Source: Nostoc spongiaeforme FACHB-130 | Lineage (GTDB): Bacteria; Cyanobacteriota; Cyanobacteriia; Cyanobacteriales; Nostocaceae | DNA: 41,483 nucleotides | Assembly: GCF_014698475.1 (NCBI RefSeq) | Contig: NZ_JACJTB010000056.1 | Location: 1-41,483 of the forward strand | Direction of reading: 5' to 3' | Shown here: positions 27,576 to 36,179 of the stretch, piece after piece | How positions within the stretch are numbered: the stretch's first letter is position 1 | Layout: each line of letters starts with the position of its first letter | Notes under the pieces: model-generated | Databases searched by the model: none | What the model saw: only the letters and a program-made list of their open reading frames with translations | What the model was told of the DNA's origin: nothing | Position numbers and translations under genes: made by a program

Positions 27576-28958
27576 TTAAAATTCACCAATTCTCAAATTG
27601 TAATAAACACTCAAAAACCAGTTGTCGAAATTAATATTTCTATCTGTAGAATCTCCAAAGCTAAAACCACTCTGTAAATTTAAATTACTAGAGTTTGATA
27701 CTCGGTAAATCACGTGGCCAAACAGACGGTGATAATTATCATCTCTTTGTCTTTGTGTAAAATCAGCAAGGGTTAATTGATAGTTGATTCCTACTTGTAG
27801 CGGCTCTTGTAACGCATAACTCAGAGATAACCAGAAATTATTAATTAGCCGACTGCGACTATTGGGTTCCGAAAAATTAGCACTAAATTCGTAAAAGCTA
27901 TCTAGGGTTAATTTAGAATTAAGGGGATCTCGTCTGCCTAAAGACACTCTGACTGAATTTTCATCTAAAAAGCGATCGCCTGCTTGAAACCTACCAACGC
28001 TCTTAGCATAGAAAAACTGTTGGTTGTTAAAATCTAACTCTGCATACATCCGAGGCGAGAGTTGTTGATAAATACCTACATTAAAACTGATTTGATTATA
28101 GTTAAATCTTGATTGATCAATGTAACGAATTAAATTTCCATTGATTGAACCATTAATATAAGTTTTATTGCCTAAAGGAAAATAAGCAGAAGCCAGACTC
28201 AGACCATAAAAAATTAAGCCATCTTCTCTAGGAAAAAACTCAGAAGAAAAAATGTTATTTGTCTGAAAGTAACCAACATTAGCCTGTAGAGAGCCGATAG
28301 GTTTAAACTTGGCTACAGGTGGTTTTATTTGTGGTAAAGGTCTTGGCCTTACCCTTAACTCCAGTTCCCGGATACTATTAGCATTAGATGTTGGTTGTTG
28401 TTGGGGTAAAGGTCTTTGTCTAACTCTTAGTTGTAATTCTCGCCGATTATCTGTTTGGGTTTTGGGTTTTTGTCTTGGTTGTAAAATCCTTCTGAGTATC
28501 TCTAACTGCTCAGTTCTATTGACTGCGGGTTTATCTAACAGTTCTTCGATAATTGTGGGTGAAGACTGCGGAAACTCTCTAGGCTGTGCTTCTAGCTGTA
28601 GTGGTTCATTGGATAGTGGAGGATTGCTAGGTGGAGTTGGCCTTTGAGGTAAGGATTCAGTCTCAGGGTTTGCTTCAGGGTTAGATTGAGATATGAGTAT
28701 GTTTGCTACTGAATTAAAATTCGGTAGCGGCGATCGCTGAAAATCAAAATTACTTGCCTGAAATTTGATATTCTGGTAAAACTGATAAACTTGCTGGCTA
28801 TCTTTAACAGATTTTATGTTTGCTTTGTGTTGATCACCAGAGTTATCTAAGTTAGCAGCCAATACTACATCTACTCCCATACAACACTTATTGCCACTAA
28901 TCAAAGCTAATAAAGTTGTAAATAACAGTTTTGTCCAGTCCTGGGATTGTATTAACAT
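27576..28958 (-). CDS. Putative outer-membrane beta-barrel protein with Pro-rich periplasmic linker
   Basis: 460 residues. A signal peptide (about 1-35, hydrophobic KLLFTTLLALISG, plausible cleavage after VLAA) is followed by a low-complexity Pro/Gln-rich region (about 95-215). This contains two near copies of RELxLRVRxRPLPQ. From about 220 to the end there are alternating polar/aromatic strands (e.g. YINGSINGNLIRYIDQSRFN, MYAELDFNNQQFFYAKS), and the protein ends YYNLRIGEF. A terminal Phe is the classical BAM-recognised signal of outer-membrane barrels. I do not recognise a named family. It diverges from a secreted FecR-domain protein, which suggests a shared surface function. A comparable cyanobacterial pairing is not something I can confirm from memory. 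Confidence 0.7.
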   Translation of the reverse strand: MLIQSQDWTKLLFTTLLALISGNKCCMGVDVVLAANLDNSGDQHKANIKSVKDSQQVYQFYQNIKFQASNFDFQRSPLPNFNSVANILISQSNPEANPETESLPQRPTPPSNPPLSNEPLQLEAQPREFPQSSPTIIEELLDKPAVNRTEQLEILRRILQPRQKPKTQTDNRRELQLRVRQRPLPQQQPTSNANSIRELELRVRPRPLPQIKPPVAKFKPIGSLQANVGYFQTNNIFSSEFFPREDGLIFYGLSLASAYFPLGNKTYINGSINGNLIRYIDQSRFNYNQISFNVGIYQQLSPRMYAELDFNNQQFFYAKSVGRFQAGDRFLDENSVRVSLGRRDPLNSKLTLDSFYEFSANFSEPNSRSRLINNFWLSLSYALQEPLQVGINYQLTLADFTQRQRDDNYHRLFGHVIYRVSNSSNLNLQSGFSFGDSTDRNINFDNWFLSVYYNLRIGEF

Positions 28959-29219
28959 TTATATTTTATAGACAACAGAATATCGTCATTCAGTTTGCTC
29001 ATTAAAAGACAAAGATTGTTACCTTTTAAAAATTAATTATTTGATTTTAATATTTTTTGATAATTTTTATTACTTTGATTTATAACAAAATTTCGCTAAA
29101 ATTTTCAATGAATACAAAAAAATTTAGTGATAAAACTCACAAACTGATAAGTAAATCTAATATTTCAGAATCTATCTTCAGTTGGTGTTGTCTCAGGTAA
29201 ATTATCCAGCATTAAAGCG
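28959..29219. promoter_or_regulatory. Divergent promoter region between barrel and FecR-domain genes
   Basis: 261 bp of very AT-rich DNA between two divergent start codons, so it must hold the promoters of both genes. I could not identify a specific operator or a clean -35/-10 pair. Shared control of the two genes is inferred from this arrangement. Confidence 0.45.
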
Positions 29220-30917
29220 ATGTCTTTGAAATTTATTGCCTTGTTGATAATGAGTGTATGGGGAGTGAACATGATGCCTTTATCGGCGATCGCGTCTACT
29301 CCTCTGACTCGCGCCGAGATTCAAAATCTGCGAAATTTAGTGCAATTGTTACCGCAGAATCATAAAAAGCGCCCAGCACGCAAATTAGATCCGATAATTC
29401 CTGGCGATGGGTTGTCTACAGGTAGAGCATCTTTAGCTGATTTACGTTTTAACGATGGTTCTTTAGCGAGGGTTGGAGAAAGAGCAGTATTTCAATTCTT
29501 GCCCAAAACTAGAAATTTTCGGCTATCAAACGGGACAGTACTATTGCTGATTCCACCAGGAAAAGGACAGACACGCATACAAACACCAAGTGCGACTGCG
29601 GCTATTCGTGGTTCAGCATTATTTGTCCGCTACGACAAACAAACAGACACCACAATTGTTGGGGCGCTGACAAATAGCGGTATTGAAGTATTGAATCAAG
29701 CAGCCTCCCAAAATCAGGTCTTATCAGCAGGACAACTGATGGTCATCGTCAAAGGTGAATTTCGGGGCTTATATGATTTTGATCTGAAAACTTTTTATGA
29801 AACCAGTGATTTAGTAGAAGGATTAGATTTAACCAAGCAAAATAATACAGCTAACCCTGACCCAGCGATCGCTAGTGTTCAATCTGAAATTATCGCAGCA
29901 TTAGCAACACAAATGCCTCTAGCCGGTCAAGGAGTCATTGAAAATCCATCTTTTATGGAGTTATCTGGTAATAACGCTTCTAACTCATCTGACCAAAATG
30001 AGGAATTAGATAATTCTTCAGTAGATTCTTTTGTCAATACTGGAGAAGTCATATCAGACACTACCCGCAATACCAGCAATAATGAAATAAATCTGCCAAG
30101 TAATATTGATAATCCTGGCAACCCCGGTGGCAACACTGGCGGTAACCCAGGCGGTAACACTGGCGGTAACCCAGGCGGGAACACTGGTGGTAACCCAGGT
30201 GGTAACACTGGCGGCAACACTGGCGGTAACCCAGGTGGCAACACTGGTGGCAACACTGGTGGTAACACTGGCGGTAACTCAGGCGGGAACACTGGCGGCA
30301 ACTCAGGCGGGAACACTGGCGGCAACACTGGTGGAAACCCTGGTGGTGATCACGGTGGCAACCCTGGCGGTGATCACGGTAGCAATCCAGGAGGTGATCA
30401 CGGTGGCAACCCTGGCGGTGATCACGGTAGCAATCCAGGAGGTGATCACGGTGGTAATCCAGGCGGTAATCCCGGAGGCAATCCAGGCGGTGATCACGGA
30501 GGCAATCCCGGCGGTAATCCCGGAGGCAACCCAGGTGGAAACCCAGGTGGCAACCCAGGTGGCAATCCAGGCGGAAACCCAGGTGGCAACCCAGGTGGTA
30601 ATCCCGGAGGCAATCCCGGAGGCAATCCAGGCGGAAACCCAGGTGGTAATCCCGGAGGCAACCCAGGTGGCAATCCCGGTGGTAATCCAGGCGGAAACCC
30701 AGGTGGTAATCCCGGAGGCAATCCCGGAGGCAATCCCGGCGGAAACCCAGGTGGCAACCCAGGTGGCAATCCCGGAGGCAATCCCGGTGGTGATGATACT
30801 GGTGGTAATCCCGGAGGCAATCCAGGCGGAAACCCTGGTGGCAATCCCGGTGGTGATGATACTGGTGGTGGTCATTCTGGAGGGAGACCACTAGAAGGAG
30901 ATTTCCCCCCACCTTAA
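29220..30917 (+). CDS. Secreted FecR-domain protein with long Gly-Asn-Pro repeat tail
   Basis: 565 residues. A signal peptide (about 1-26; [21 protein letters not shown], likely cleaved near AIA-S) leads into a FecR-type domain (about 60-165), with the pattern [59 protein letters not shown] and [13 protein letters not shown]. In classic iron systems FecR is an inner-membrane signalling protein; secreted cyanobacterial FecR proteins like this lack that membrane anchor. Residues about 170-297 are a polar linker. Residues 298-555 are almost pure GGN-P/T-GG-type repeats with [10 protein letters not shown] variants, ending [12 protein letters not shown]. Such tails are probably extended and surface- or matrix-associated. 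It diverges from the barrel gene. Tail length is expected to vary between strains because the DNA is tandemly repetitive. Confidence 0.82.
   Translation: MSLKFIALLIMSVWGVNMMPLSAIASTPLTRAEIQNLRNLVQLLPQNHKKRPARKLDPIIPGDGLSTGRASLADLRFNDGSLARVGERAVFQFLPKTRNFRLSNGTVLLLIPPGKGQTRIQTPSATAAIRGSALFVRYDKQTDTTIVGALTNSGIEVLNQAASQNQVLSAGQLMVIVKGEFRGLYDFDLKTFYETSDLVEGLDLTKQNNTANPDPAIASVQSEIIAALATQMPLAGQGVIENPSFMELSGNNASNSSDQNEELDNSSVDSFVNTGEVISDTTRNTSNNEINLPSNIDNPGNPGGNTGGNPGGNTGGNPGGNTGGNPGGNTGGNTGGNPGGNTGGNTGGNTGGNSGGNTGGNSGGNTGGNTGGNPGGDHGGNPGGDHGSNPGGDHGGNPGGDHGSNPGGDHGGNPGGNPGGNPGGDHGGNPGGNPGGNPGGNPGGNPGGNPGGNPGGNPGGNPGGNPGGNPGGNPGGNPGGNPGGNPGGNPGGNPGGNPGGNPGGNPGGNPGGNPGGNPGGNPGGDDTGGNPGGNPGGNPGGNPGGDDTGGGHSGGRPLEGDFPPP
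30111..30884 (+). repeat. Intragenic tandem repeat (12-bp basic period) coding Gly-Asn-Pro
   Basis: About 774 bp of GGT/GGC-AAT/AAC-CCA/ACT-GGT units lying in frame within the FecR-domain gene. Larger units sit on the 12-bp period: a 48-bp block at 30348-30395 recurs at 30396-30443 with GATCACGG cores, and a ~35-bp block near 30626 recurs about 60 bp further on. Because the period is stop-free in every frame, long false open frames appear on both strands here. Confidence 0.95.
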
Positions 30918-30952
30918 ACCTTTGAATGGGTATAAATAATACAAGTTTGCTC

Positions 30953-30989
30953 AGGGTTAAGACGATCGCTTTGGAAAGGTTTTAACCCT
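30953..30989 (+). terminator. Possible terminator hairpin after the FecR-domain gene
   Basis: AGGGTTAA (30953-30960) pairs with TTAACCCT (30982-30989) across a 21-base loop that contains CGATCG. It lies 36 bp after the FecR-domain stop and upstream of the hydrolase gene. The loop is large and no proper T-run follows, so function is uncertain. Confidence 0.3.
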
Positions 30990-31041
30990 CTTTGTCAGTC
31001 TGCACTTTTCCCTATTCCTTTTAATTTCAATAACTACGGTC

Positions 31042-31674
31042 TTGCAATACATTTATCTTCATGGGTTTGCTTCTAGCCCTAAATCTGCTAAAGCCCAGGC
31101 GATGAGCGATCGCTTTCAAACAATTCCAATACAGCTAAACATTCCTGATCTCAATGCTGGTAATTTTTCCCAGTTGACAATTACTCGCCAAATCAATCAA
31201 GTAGCAGCATTCTTGGATAGTTCTGAACCAGTTACATTAATCGGTTCTAGTTTAGGTGGTTTAGTATCTGCTTATTTGGCACAACAACAAGAGCAAGTGG
31301 AACGCTTAATTTTGTTAGCACCTGCTTTTGGCTTTTTATCTCATTGGTTGCCGAAGCTAGGAGATGAAGCGATGAAGCGTTGGCAACAAGAAAAATATCT
31401 CATGATTTACCACTATGGGGAAGCGCGATCGCTGCCTCTAAGTTACGATTTCGTGACAGATGCCCAGCAATACCGAGAGGATATCTTACAGCGTCCAGTG
31501 CCAATGCTGATTCTACACGGTAGACAAGATGAGGTAATTCCCATTACAGCCAGTCGTCACTTTGCAAACTCGCGCCCTTGGGTAAAGTTAATAGAACTTG
31601 AGAGTGATCATGCTTTAGGTAATGTCACAACCGAAATTTGGCAAGCAATTCGCCTCTTCTGTCAGTTACCGTAA
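31042..31674 (+). CDS. YqiA/YcfP-like alpha/beta-hydrolase (probable esterase)
   Basis: A 210-residue small alpha/beta-hydrolase. It begins QYIYLHGFASSPKSAKA, the HGF(A/N)SSP oxyanion region of the YqiA/UPF0227 group. The nucleophile elbow is GSSLGG with S70. The acid is probably Asp in HGRQDEVIP and the base His in ESDHALGN, giving a complete Ser-Asp-His triad. Physiological substrates are not known to me. The start is TTG 31042; no in-frame ATG lies before the conserved YIYLHG motif, so either TTG is used or an ATG was lost by one base. It lies 79 bp upstream of hisC on the same strand and may be co-transcribed with it, though no functional link is obvious. Confidence 0.85.
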   Translation: MQYIYLHGFASSPKSAKAQAMSDRFQTIPIQLNIPDLNAGNFSQLTITRQINQVAAFLDSSEPVTLIGSSLGGLVSAYLAQQQEQVERLILLAPAFGFLSHWLPKLGDEAMKRWQQEKYLMIYHYGEARSLPLSYDFVTDAQQYREDILQRPVPMLILHGRQDEVIPITASRHFANSRPWVKLIELESDHALGNVTTEIWQAIRLFCQLP

Positions 31675-31753
31675 AACGGTAAAATATGAAACATACCAAC
31701 AAGCACTCTCTTAGTCATAAGAACAAATCAATAATGACTATCGACCAAAAATT

Positions 31754-32899
31754 ATGCTTCCTTTTATCCGGTCAGATTTAGCCCAATTTACAGCTTACAA
31801 ACCCCACCCTAGCAGCAATACAGCAGAACCAGTCGCCACCCAGTTTGATCGACTGGATACCAATGAAAGTCCTGAGGATTTACCCCCTGAACTCAAAGAA
31901 AAATTAGCCTGGACATATCAGCAAGTTATCGAAACCAATCGTTATCCTGATGGCGGCCATGAGTCACTCAAAGATGCGATCGCAGAATATGTCAATGAAT
32001 CAGCTAATCTTGCCTCTTCACCGTTGACTAGGGCTAATATTTCTGTGGGTAATGGTTCCGATGAACTCATTCGCTCTTTATTAATCGCCACCTGTCTGGG
32101 AGGAGAAGGTTCAATCTTAGTAGCCAATCCCACTTTTTCGATGTACGGCATTCTAGCCCAAACCTTGGGTATCAAAGTGGTGTCAGTCGGCAGAGATGAA
32201 ACAAACTTTGAAATCGACTTAAAAGCCGCACAAACAGCCATTACCCAAACCCAAAATCCACCAATTCGGGTAGTTTTTGTTGTACATCCTAATTCGCCCA
32301 CCGCTAATCCACTCACTGCGGCAGAATTAGTATGGCTAAAAAGTTTACCAGAGGAAATTTTAGTAGTAATCGATGAAGCTTACTTTGAATTTAGCCAAAA
32401 TACTTTAGTGGGTGAATTGGCACAGCATCCCAATTGGATAATACTACGAACTTTTTCTAAAGCTTTCCGTTTAGCTGCATTGCGTGTGGGTTATTGTATT
32501 GCTCATCCAGAAGCGATCGCCATTTTAGAGAAAGTCCGCTTGCCTTATAACCTGCCAAGCTTTTCACTAGCCGCCGCATTAGTAGTTTTACAAAATCGTC
32601 AACTCTTACTGGGTTCAATTGTACAAACTCTCAATGAGCGTGACAGGCTGATAGAAGTTTTGGCACAACATCCCGTCTTGCAAGTATCAGACAGTGCAGC
32701 TAACTTCCTTTATGTACGTCTCAAACCCAATAGTTCCACCGCCAAAAATCTTACCCTACAAAATTTACACCAACAACTCAGCAACTCTGGCACTCTTGTC
32801 AGACTACTGAGTGAGGGATTACGAATCACAATTGGAACTCCCGCAGAAAATTCCCGTACCTGGGAAAGACTACAAGCTGCTATGGCAAATCTCAAGTAA
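31754..32899 (+). CDS. hisC: Histidinol-phosphate aminotransferase
   Basis: A 381-residue PLP-dependent fold-type I aminotransferase that converts imidazole-acetol phosphate and glutamate to histidinol phosphate in histidine synthesis. Visible features: LDTNESP near the N-terminus, [31 protein letters not shown] binding the cofactor phosphate, [25 protein letters not shown] with the PLP-pyridine Asp, and [16 protein letters not shown] with Schiff-base lysine K236. [11 protein letters not shown] near the C-terminus carries the carboxylate-binding Arg. Length is normal. ATG 31754 is the natural start. Cyanobacteria often carry more than one HisC-like gene and substrate range in this family varies, so aromatic transamination is a possible side role. 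Confidence 0.92.
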   Translation: MLPFIRSDLAQFTAYKPHPSSNTAEPVATQFDRLDTNESPEDLPPELKEKLAWTYQQVIETNRYPDGGHESLKDAIAEYVNESANLASSPLTRANISVGNGSDELIRSLLIATCLGGEGSILVANPTFSMYGILAQTLGIKVVSVGRDETNFEIDLKAAQTAITQTQNPPIRVVFVVHPNSPTANPLTAAELVWLKSLPEEILVVIDEAYFEFSQNTLVGELAQHPNWIILRTFSKAFRLAALRVGYCIAHPEAIAILEKVRLPYNLPSFSLAAALVVLQNRQLLLGSIVQTLNERDRLIEVLAQHPVLQVSDSAANFLYVRLKPNSSTAKNLTLQNLHQQLSNSGTLVRLLSEGLRITIGTPAENSRTWERLQAAMANLK

Positions 32900-32944
32900 A
32901 AAAATACTGAATCATGAATCATTCCGACTCATATTTTGTAATAG

Positions 32945-33499
32945 CTAGTAATTGAATCTGCCATCAACTTCACTACCAAAACGACGTACCATCCTCACAG
33001 TTTGAGGAAATACACCCACTAAAAGCGCAAAAGCTGCATCTGGTAAATCAGTCACTATTTCTGCTTGAAAATATTGGTCAAACTGATCTAAAATCTTTTG
33101 GACTCGCTGTTGCGGCACAGGATTTTCGGTAATTTGCTTGATTAAGCGAATCCATTGTCGCCGAATTAAGTAAGCTTTCTGGCGTTCTTCATAAGATTCG
33201 GGATCTAATAAAGATAAATTGCCGATCGGCAGAACCATCTGGCAATCACTGTCATATTCTCCACCAACCGCTGCCCCTGGGCCAGCAAATTCTGCATGGT
33301 AGCGTTTAAAAAGTATTAACCCATTCCGCTTGCGACTATTAACAATCAAAACTTTTCCGCTATGCAGAAGGTTTAAAGTATCCGAGCCGCAAGATTGCTC
33401 AGTTCCATCTGACATAACAAGATGGTTCAGAAAACTGGTTTCGGGGTAATAAGTTGATACCATAGCGGTTTGATAGCGCGTTGGCTGTTCGCTATCCAT
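32945..33499 (-). CDS. Conserved-looking cyanobacterial protein of unknown function
   Basis: About 184 residues if started at ATG 33499 (MDSEQPTRYQTAMVSTYYPE). The open frame extends 15 codons to a TTG at 33544, which I consider less likely. I do not recognise a family. There is no signal peptide or membrane segment. The middle (VLIVNSRKRNGLILFKRYHA, GGEYDSDCQMVLPIGNLSLL) looks like beta-structure. The C-terminal half (YEERQKAYLIRRQWIRLIKQ, then VQKILDQFDQYF) is predicted helical and charged, ending VRRFGSEVDGRFNY. Codon and amino-acid use look like a real protein. It converges on hisC with 45 bp between them. No function is proposed. Confidence 0.7.
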   Translation of the reverse strand: MDSEQPTRYQTAMVSTYYPETSFLNHLVMSDGTEQSCGSDTLNLLHSGKVLIVNSRKRNGLILFKRYHAEFAGPGAAVGGEYDSDCQMVLPIGNLSLLDPESYEERQKAYLIRRQWIRLIKQITENPVPQQRVQKILDQFDQYFQAEIVTDLPDAAFALLVGVFPQTVRMVRRFGSEVDGRFNY

Positions 33500-34023
33500 G
33501 TTTTCTATAACTTTTGAATAATTTGGTAGTTTGATGCACGTCAAGCAGTAACTTGGTGTTAAATCAAATTAGTTTTTTGGTTATCTTACTATCAAGAACT
33601 TTTTGTTCAACTTAATAACAGAGATGAATCAGATTTCACTCAGTAATTATGTAATCATATTTTATGAGATATAGCTGAATTTGTCTTCCAACTAAACTCT
33701 CAAAAAATTAAAGTTTTTATAAAGATGAATAAAATGAATACAAAGTTATTATGAGGAATATTTTATTTAGCGTAGTTTTACCGATGGCTTCCACATAGTG
33801 GATATCATATATTGAAGAATTTAGATTAGGCGTTGATTAAATAAGGTATTAAGTCGTTATTTGAGAGCAGTTGAAAATATAAAGCATTTTGTCTCAGAAT
33901 AGCAAGTAAATCTAGATTTGATTTTCTATTTACCGTTTCTACAATGGCTGGATATCAAACAGATTATTACTATAGAAATCCTGTCTGATTTCCGAGTTTA
34001 GTTGTGTAGACAGCGAATAGAGA

Positions 34024-34090
34024 GGAGCCACTGCGTTGCGGAGGTTTCCAAAGTTGTAGCAAGTGGCGTTGTGGAGTCGCAAAGAAGCCT
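34024..34090. repeat. Dispersed Nostoc-type repeat fragment
   Basis: GGAGCCACTGCGTTGCGGAG, then a GTTTCC...GTTGTAGCAAGTGGCGTT segment. It is GC-richer than its surroundings and resembles the 'gccagtgcgttgcggaggtttcc' repeat I recall as iterated in Nostocales genomes. CCACTGCGTTG and CAAGTGGCGTT form imperfect complementary ends, so it may fold. The same family is partly visible near 41238-41262. Confidence 0.55.
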
Positions 34091-34116
34091 TACCTGGGTT
34101 TATTGATTGTTTTCAT

Positions 34117-34238
34117 AAATCAAATATGATTCCTATACATTAATTCAGGTTGAATATTTGCAATTATCCTTACAGGCAAAGAATTGCAAATATTAAAGGG
34201 TATTTTTTGTGTAATGTTTTTTCAAAAATCAAATATGA
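34117..34238. repeat. 13-bp hairpin flanked by 13-bp direct repeats
   Basis: AATATTTGCAATT (34153-34165) is perfectly complementary to AATTGCAAATATT (34182-34194) with a 16-base loop. AAATCAAATATGA occurs at 34117-34129 and again at 34226-34238. The nested arrangement resembles a small mobile element between target copies, or a regulatory RNA or operator array. No neighbour gene points to either. Confidence 0.5.
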
Positions 34239-34502
34239 ATCGTAATATCTACGAAATATATTTTAGGAAAATTCATATAAAAATAACTTTATCGATAATC
34301 GAAAATTTAGCTTAATTTATTTTAATTGGTGATGGCACAATTTTGATTATCAAAAACTAACTTAGGCTTAAAATGTAGGTTAAAAAACTTAGGTGTGAGT
34401 TCTTAAAGAAGAATCTCAATACAAGTTCTAACTGCGATCGCTACATCTTTCTGCCATCACCTAAGACGTATTCACAGCAATTTGTGGTTTAGAATTCAGG
34501 AG

Positions 34503-35120
34503 TCAGCACTCTGAATTTGGCTGTAAGCGTTTATGCAATAAGATTTGACGAGGCTGCTGGAGAAAGAAAAAATTCCAATTAGACTCTACTTTACACATCT
34601 TGTAACCTAATTTGAAATATAACTGTCGTGCCTGATGGTTATCTTCTAAAACATGGAGATATAAATCTTGAAAACCCCATTCCTGGCAAAGTTTTTCGCA
34701 ACTCAGTAGTAGCTTTGAGGCGACACCATGCCGCCGATATTTTTGGTCAACAGCCAAATTAGACAAATAAATAAAACTTATACCATTTTTTCTCCATGAA
34801 TCAGGGAAACGCAGTCCCAACTCTACAGTTCCCACTAAATTGTTAGCACCAGTAACACTGGTTTGAACAGCAACTAAACAAATATGATGGGGTGCGGCTG
34901 AGGATAAACGATTTCTGAAGTCTTCGTAAATACCCAGGCGTAACAACGGAAAAGCCCATCCCCAGAAACCAGTTGGGGAGTGAAAGCTTTCTGCAATAAT
35001 CTGGGCAATAGCTGTTAAATCGGTAGCTGTAGCTGCACGAATTTGGAATTGTTGACCAGCTTGTTCTGTAGCTGATGTCAGTGGTTGTTCGTGAGATGAG
35101 TCAAAAAACCAGGATGTCAA
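34503..35120 (-). CDS. GNAT-family N-acetyltransferase
   Basis: A 205-residue acetyl-CoA-dependent acyltransferase. The GNAT core spans about 25-195: FQIRAATATDLTAIAQIIAE (beta1/alpha1), YLSNLAVDQKYRRHGVASKL (beta4 and the Q/RxxGxG/A acetyl-CoA loop, here RRHGVA), and LYLHVLEDNHQARQLYFKLGYK (motif B). It resembles RimI-like enzymes in layout, but the substrate is unknown. The frame opens with TTG at 35120 and no in-frame ATG lies before the conserved domain, so the exact N-terminus is uncertain. The last codons, Glu-Cys-stop (GAGTGCTGA), belong to the same repeat that ends glmU. Confidence 0.85.
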   Translation of the reverse strand: MTSWFFDSSHEQPLTSATEQAGQQFQIRAATATDLTAIAQIIAESFHSPTGFWGWAFPLLRLGIYEDFRNRLSSAAPHHICLVAVQTSVTGANNLVGTVELGLRFPDSWRKNGISFIYLSNLAVDQKYRRHGVASKLLLSCEKLCQEWGFQDLYLHVLEDNHQARQLYFKLGYKMCKVESNWNFFFLQQPRQILLHKRLQPNSEC

Positions 35121-35437
35121 GGCTAGTTTATTATTAGTTAATTGTATTTTACAAAAATTTTCTCAAATATTCTAAAACACCGTTTGCTACTTTCAATACA
35201 ATTGTTTTATTTACTTGCATATCAGGGAATTATTTCGGTAGCTGAGGTTCTTCTGTAAGTTAATAACATACTTGGCATCATTTTAGGCAACTAAGGATAT
35301 CAATTGTCACAACCATTGAAGAATTCAGAACTCCGAAATTAATTACTAGGGGAAAAAGACTCACTACTGATCTTAGACAGCTTTTCAAGCACTTCTGAGG
35401 ATGATACTAAGTTGCTTTCAGAAATAGTATTCCTACT

Positions 35438-35481
35438 CCCACCCGGTAGAGACGTTGTATGTAACGTCTCTACCGGGTGGG
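35438..35481. repeat. Perfect 19-bp palindromic dispersed repeat
   Basis: CCCACCCGGTAGAGACGTT (35438-35456) is the exact reverse complement of 35463-35481, with a six-base GTATGT loop. GTAGAGACGTTGTATG-type palindromes are among the repeats I recall as common between genes in Nostocales. It would form a very stable RNA hairpin. No gene ends immediately beside it, so a terminator role is not obvious. Confidence 0.75.
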
Positions 35482-35932
35482 ATAAAGAATTATTTTTATA
35501 CTATAAAACTAAAAAGCTATATAGTAATTTGGATAAAAAGATAGATTACTACCGTATTTATACTGAAAAAATATCTCAAACATTTTTGGGATAATAATGC
35601 AGTTATTTTTTAGCGATCGCCTAGATAAACTAAGTACATGCTGTAATAGTTAAAGCAGCATTAATCTGTGACAGCCCCATGTCACTTTTCTCACTGGTGG
35701 TTATGATTGCTAAATTAGAACAAGCAATGAGTCTAATAGTATACTTTGCCTTTAATACTCATCGTTGTGACCTAGCTCACTCTCCCATGACCAAAATAAA
35801 TAAAATTTACTTGCAAATGTTATTACAACGGCGACAAAGGGCAAACTTAATATGCAGCTTCAGTTAGCTTTTCCAGCAGACCTGAATGTTGTATGTCATC
35901 CGCAAAGGTTTTCATAGGAGGTGAAACAAGAC

Positions 35933-36025
35933 TTGAAAAGCAAGCATCTACTCTGTAGTACAAAAACCAACCGTCCCAACAACTGTGCTGTATCAGAGCC
36001 AGTGGCAAACATTACCACCGATTGA
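35933..36025 (+). CDS. Possible 30-residue leader peptide behind a perfect Shine-Dalgarno
   Basis: AGGAGGTGA at 35916-35924 is fully complementary to the usual 16S rRNA 3' end and stands 8 nt before TTG 35933. The frame reads MKSKHLLCSTKTNRPNNCAV then SEPVANITTD and stops with TGA at 36023-36025, 154 bp before cyaC. A GTG at 35921 in the same frame overlaps the Shine-Dalgarno itself. The peptide matches nothing I know. A chance Shine-Dalgarno is quite possible. Confidence 0.2.
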   Translation: MKSKHLLCSTKTNRPNNCAVSEPVANITTD

Positions 36026-36179
36026 GGCTAATTACTGTGAGTAGATACTCTTACACCCAGCATTTGTATAGCCAGAAAACCCGATTGGGCGAAATGCTCT
36101 GCTCTTACCTGATTCAGACAAATTATCTCTTGAGCAGATTATTCTTTATTCAACTGCTATTGCAGCAGGAAAGCGGTGC

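Larger units (their letters stand above)
33500..34502. other. Gene-poor intergenic region (~1 kb) with repeats
   Basis: No coding frame of substance on either strand. It holds a dispersed repeat at about 34024-34090, and a perfect 13-bp hairpin (34153-34165/34182-34194) flanked by a 13-bp direct repeat (34117-34129 and 34226-34238). The rest is AT-rich. A non-coding RNA cannot be ruled in or out from sequence alone. Confidence 0.55.
35121..36179. other. Gene-poor intergenic region upstream of cyaC
   Basis: 1059 bp without a convincing gene. It contains a perfect 19-bp palindrome (35438-35481), a HIP1 site near 35614 and, at 35916-35924, an exact AGGAGGTGA followed by a 30-codon frame. Open frames at 35412-35594 (crossing the palindrome) and 35679-35867 show no recognisable features. 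The cyaC promoter presumably lies here, with a possible long 5' leader. Confidence 0.5.

Noticed and set aside
30111-30884. CRISPR array
   Set aside because: The periodicity is 12 bp with no unique spacers, and it encodes a continuous Gly-rich tail.
29927-30912. Several long open frames on both strands across the Gly-rich repeat
   Set aside because: The 12-bp repeat has no stop in any frame, so these are by-products. Only the + frame has a signal peptide and a FecR domain.
35412-35594. 60-codon frame beginning with TTG
   Set aside because: It runs through both arms of the perfect palindrome and has no ribosome-binding site or recognisable composition.
35679-35867. 62-codon frame upstream of cyaC
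   Set aside because: No similarity, no ribosome-binding site and low-quality composition; treated as chance.
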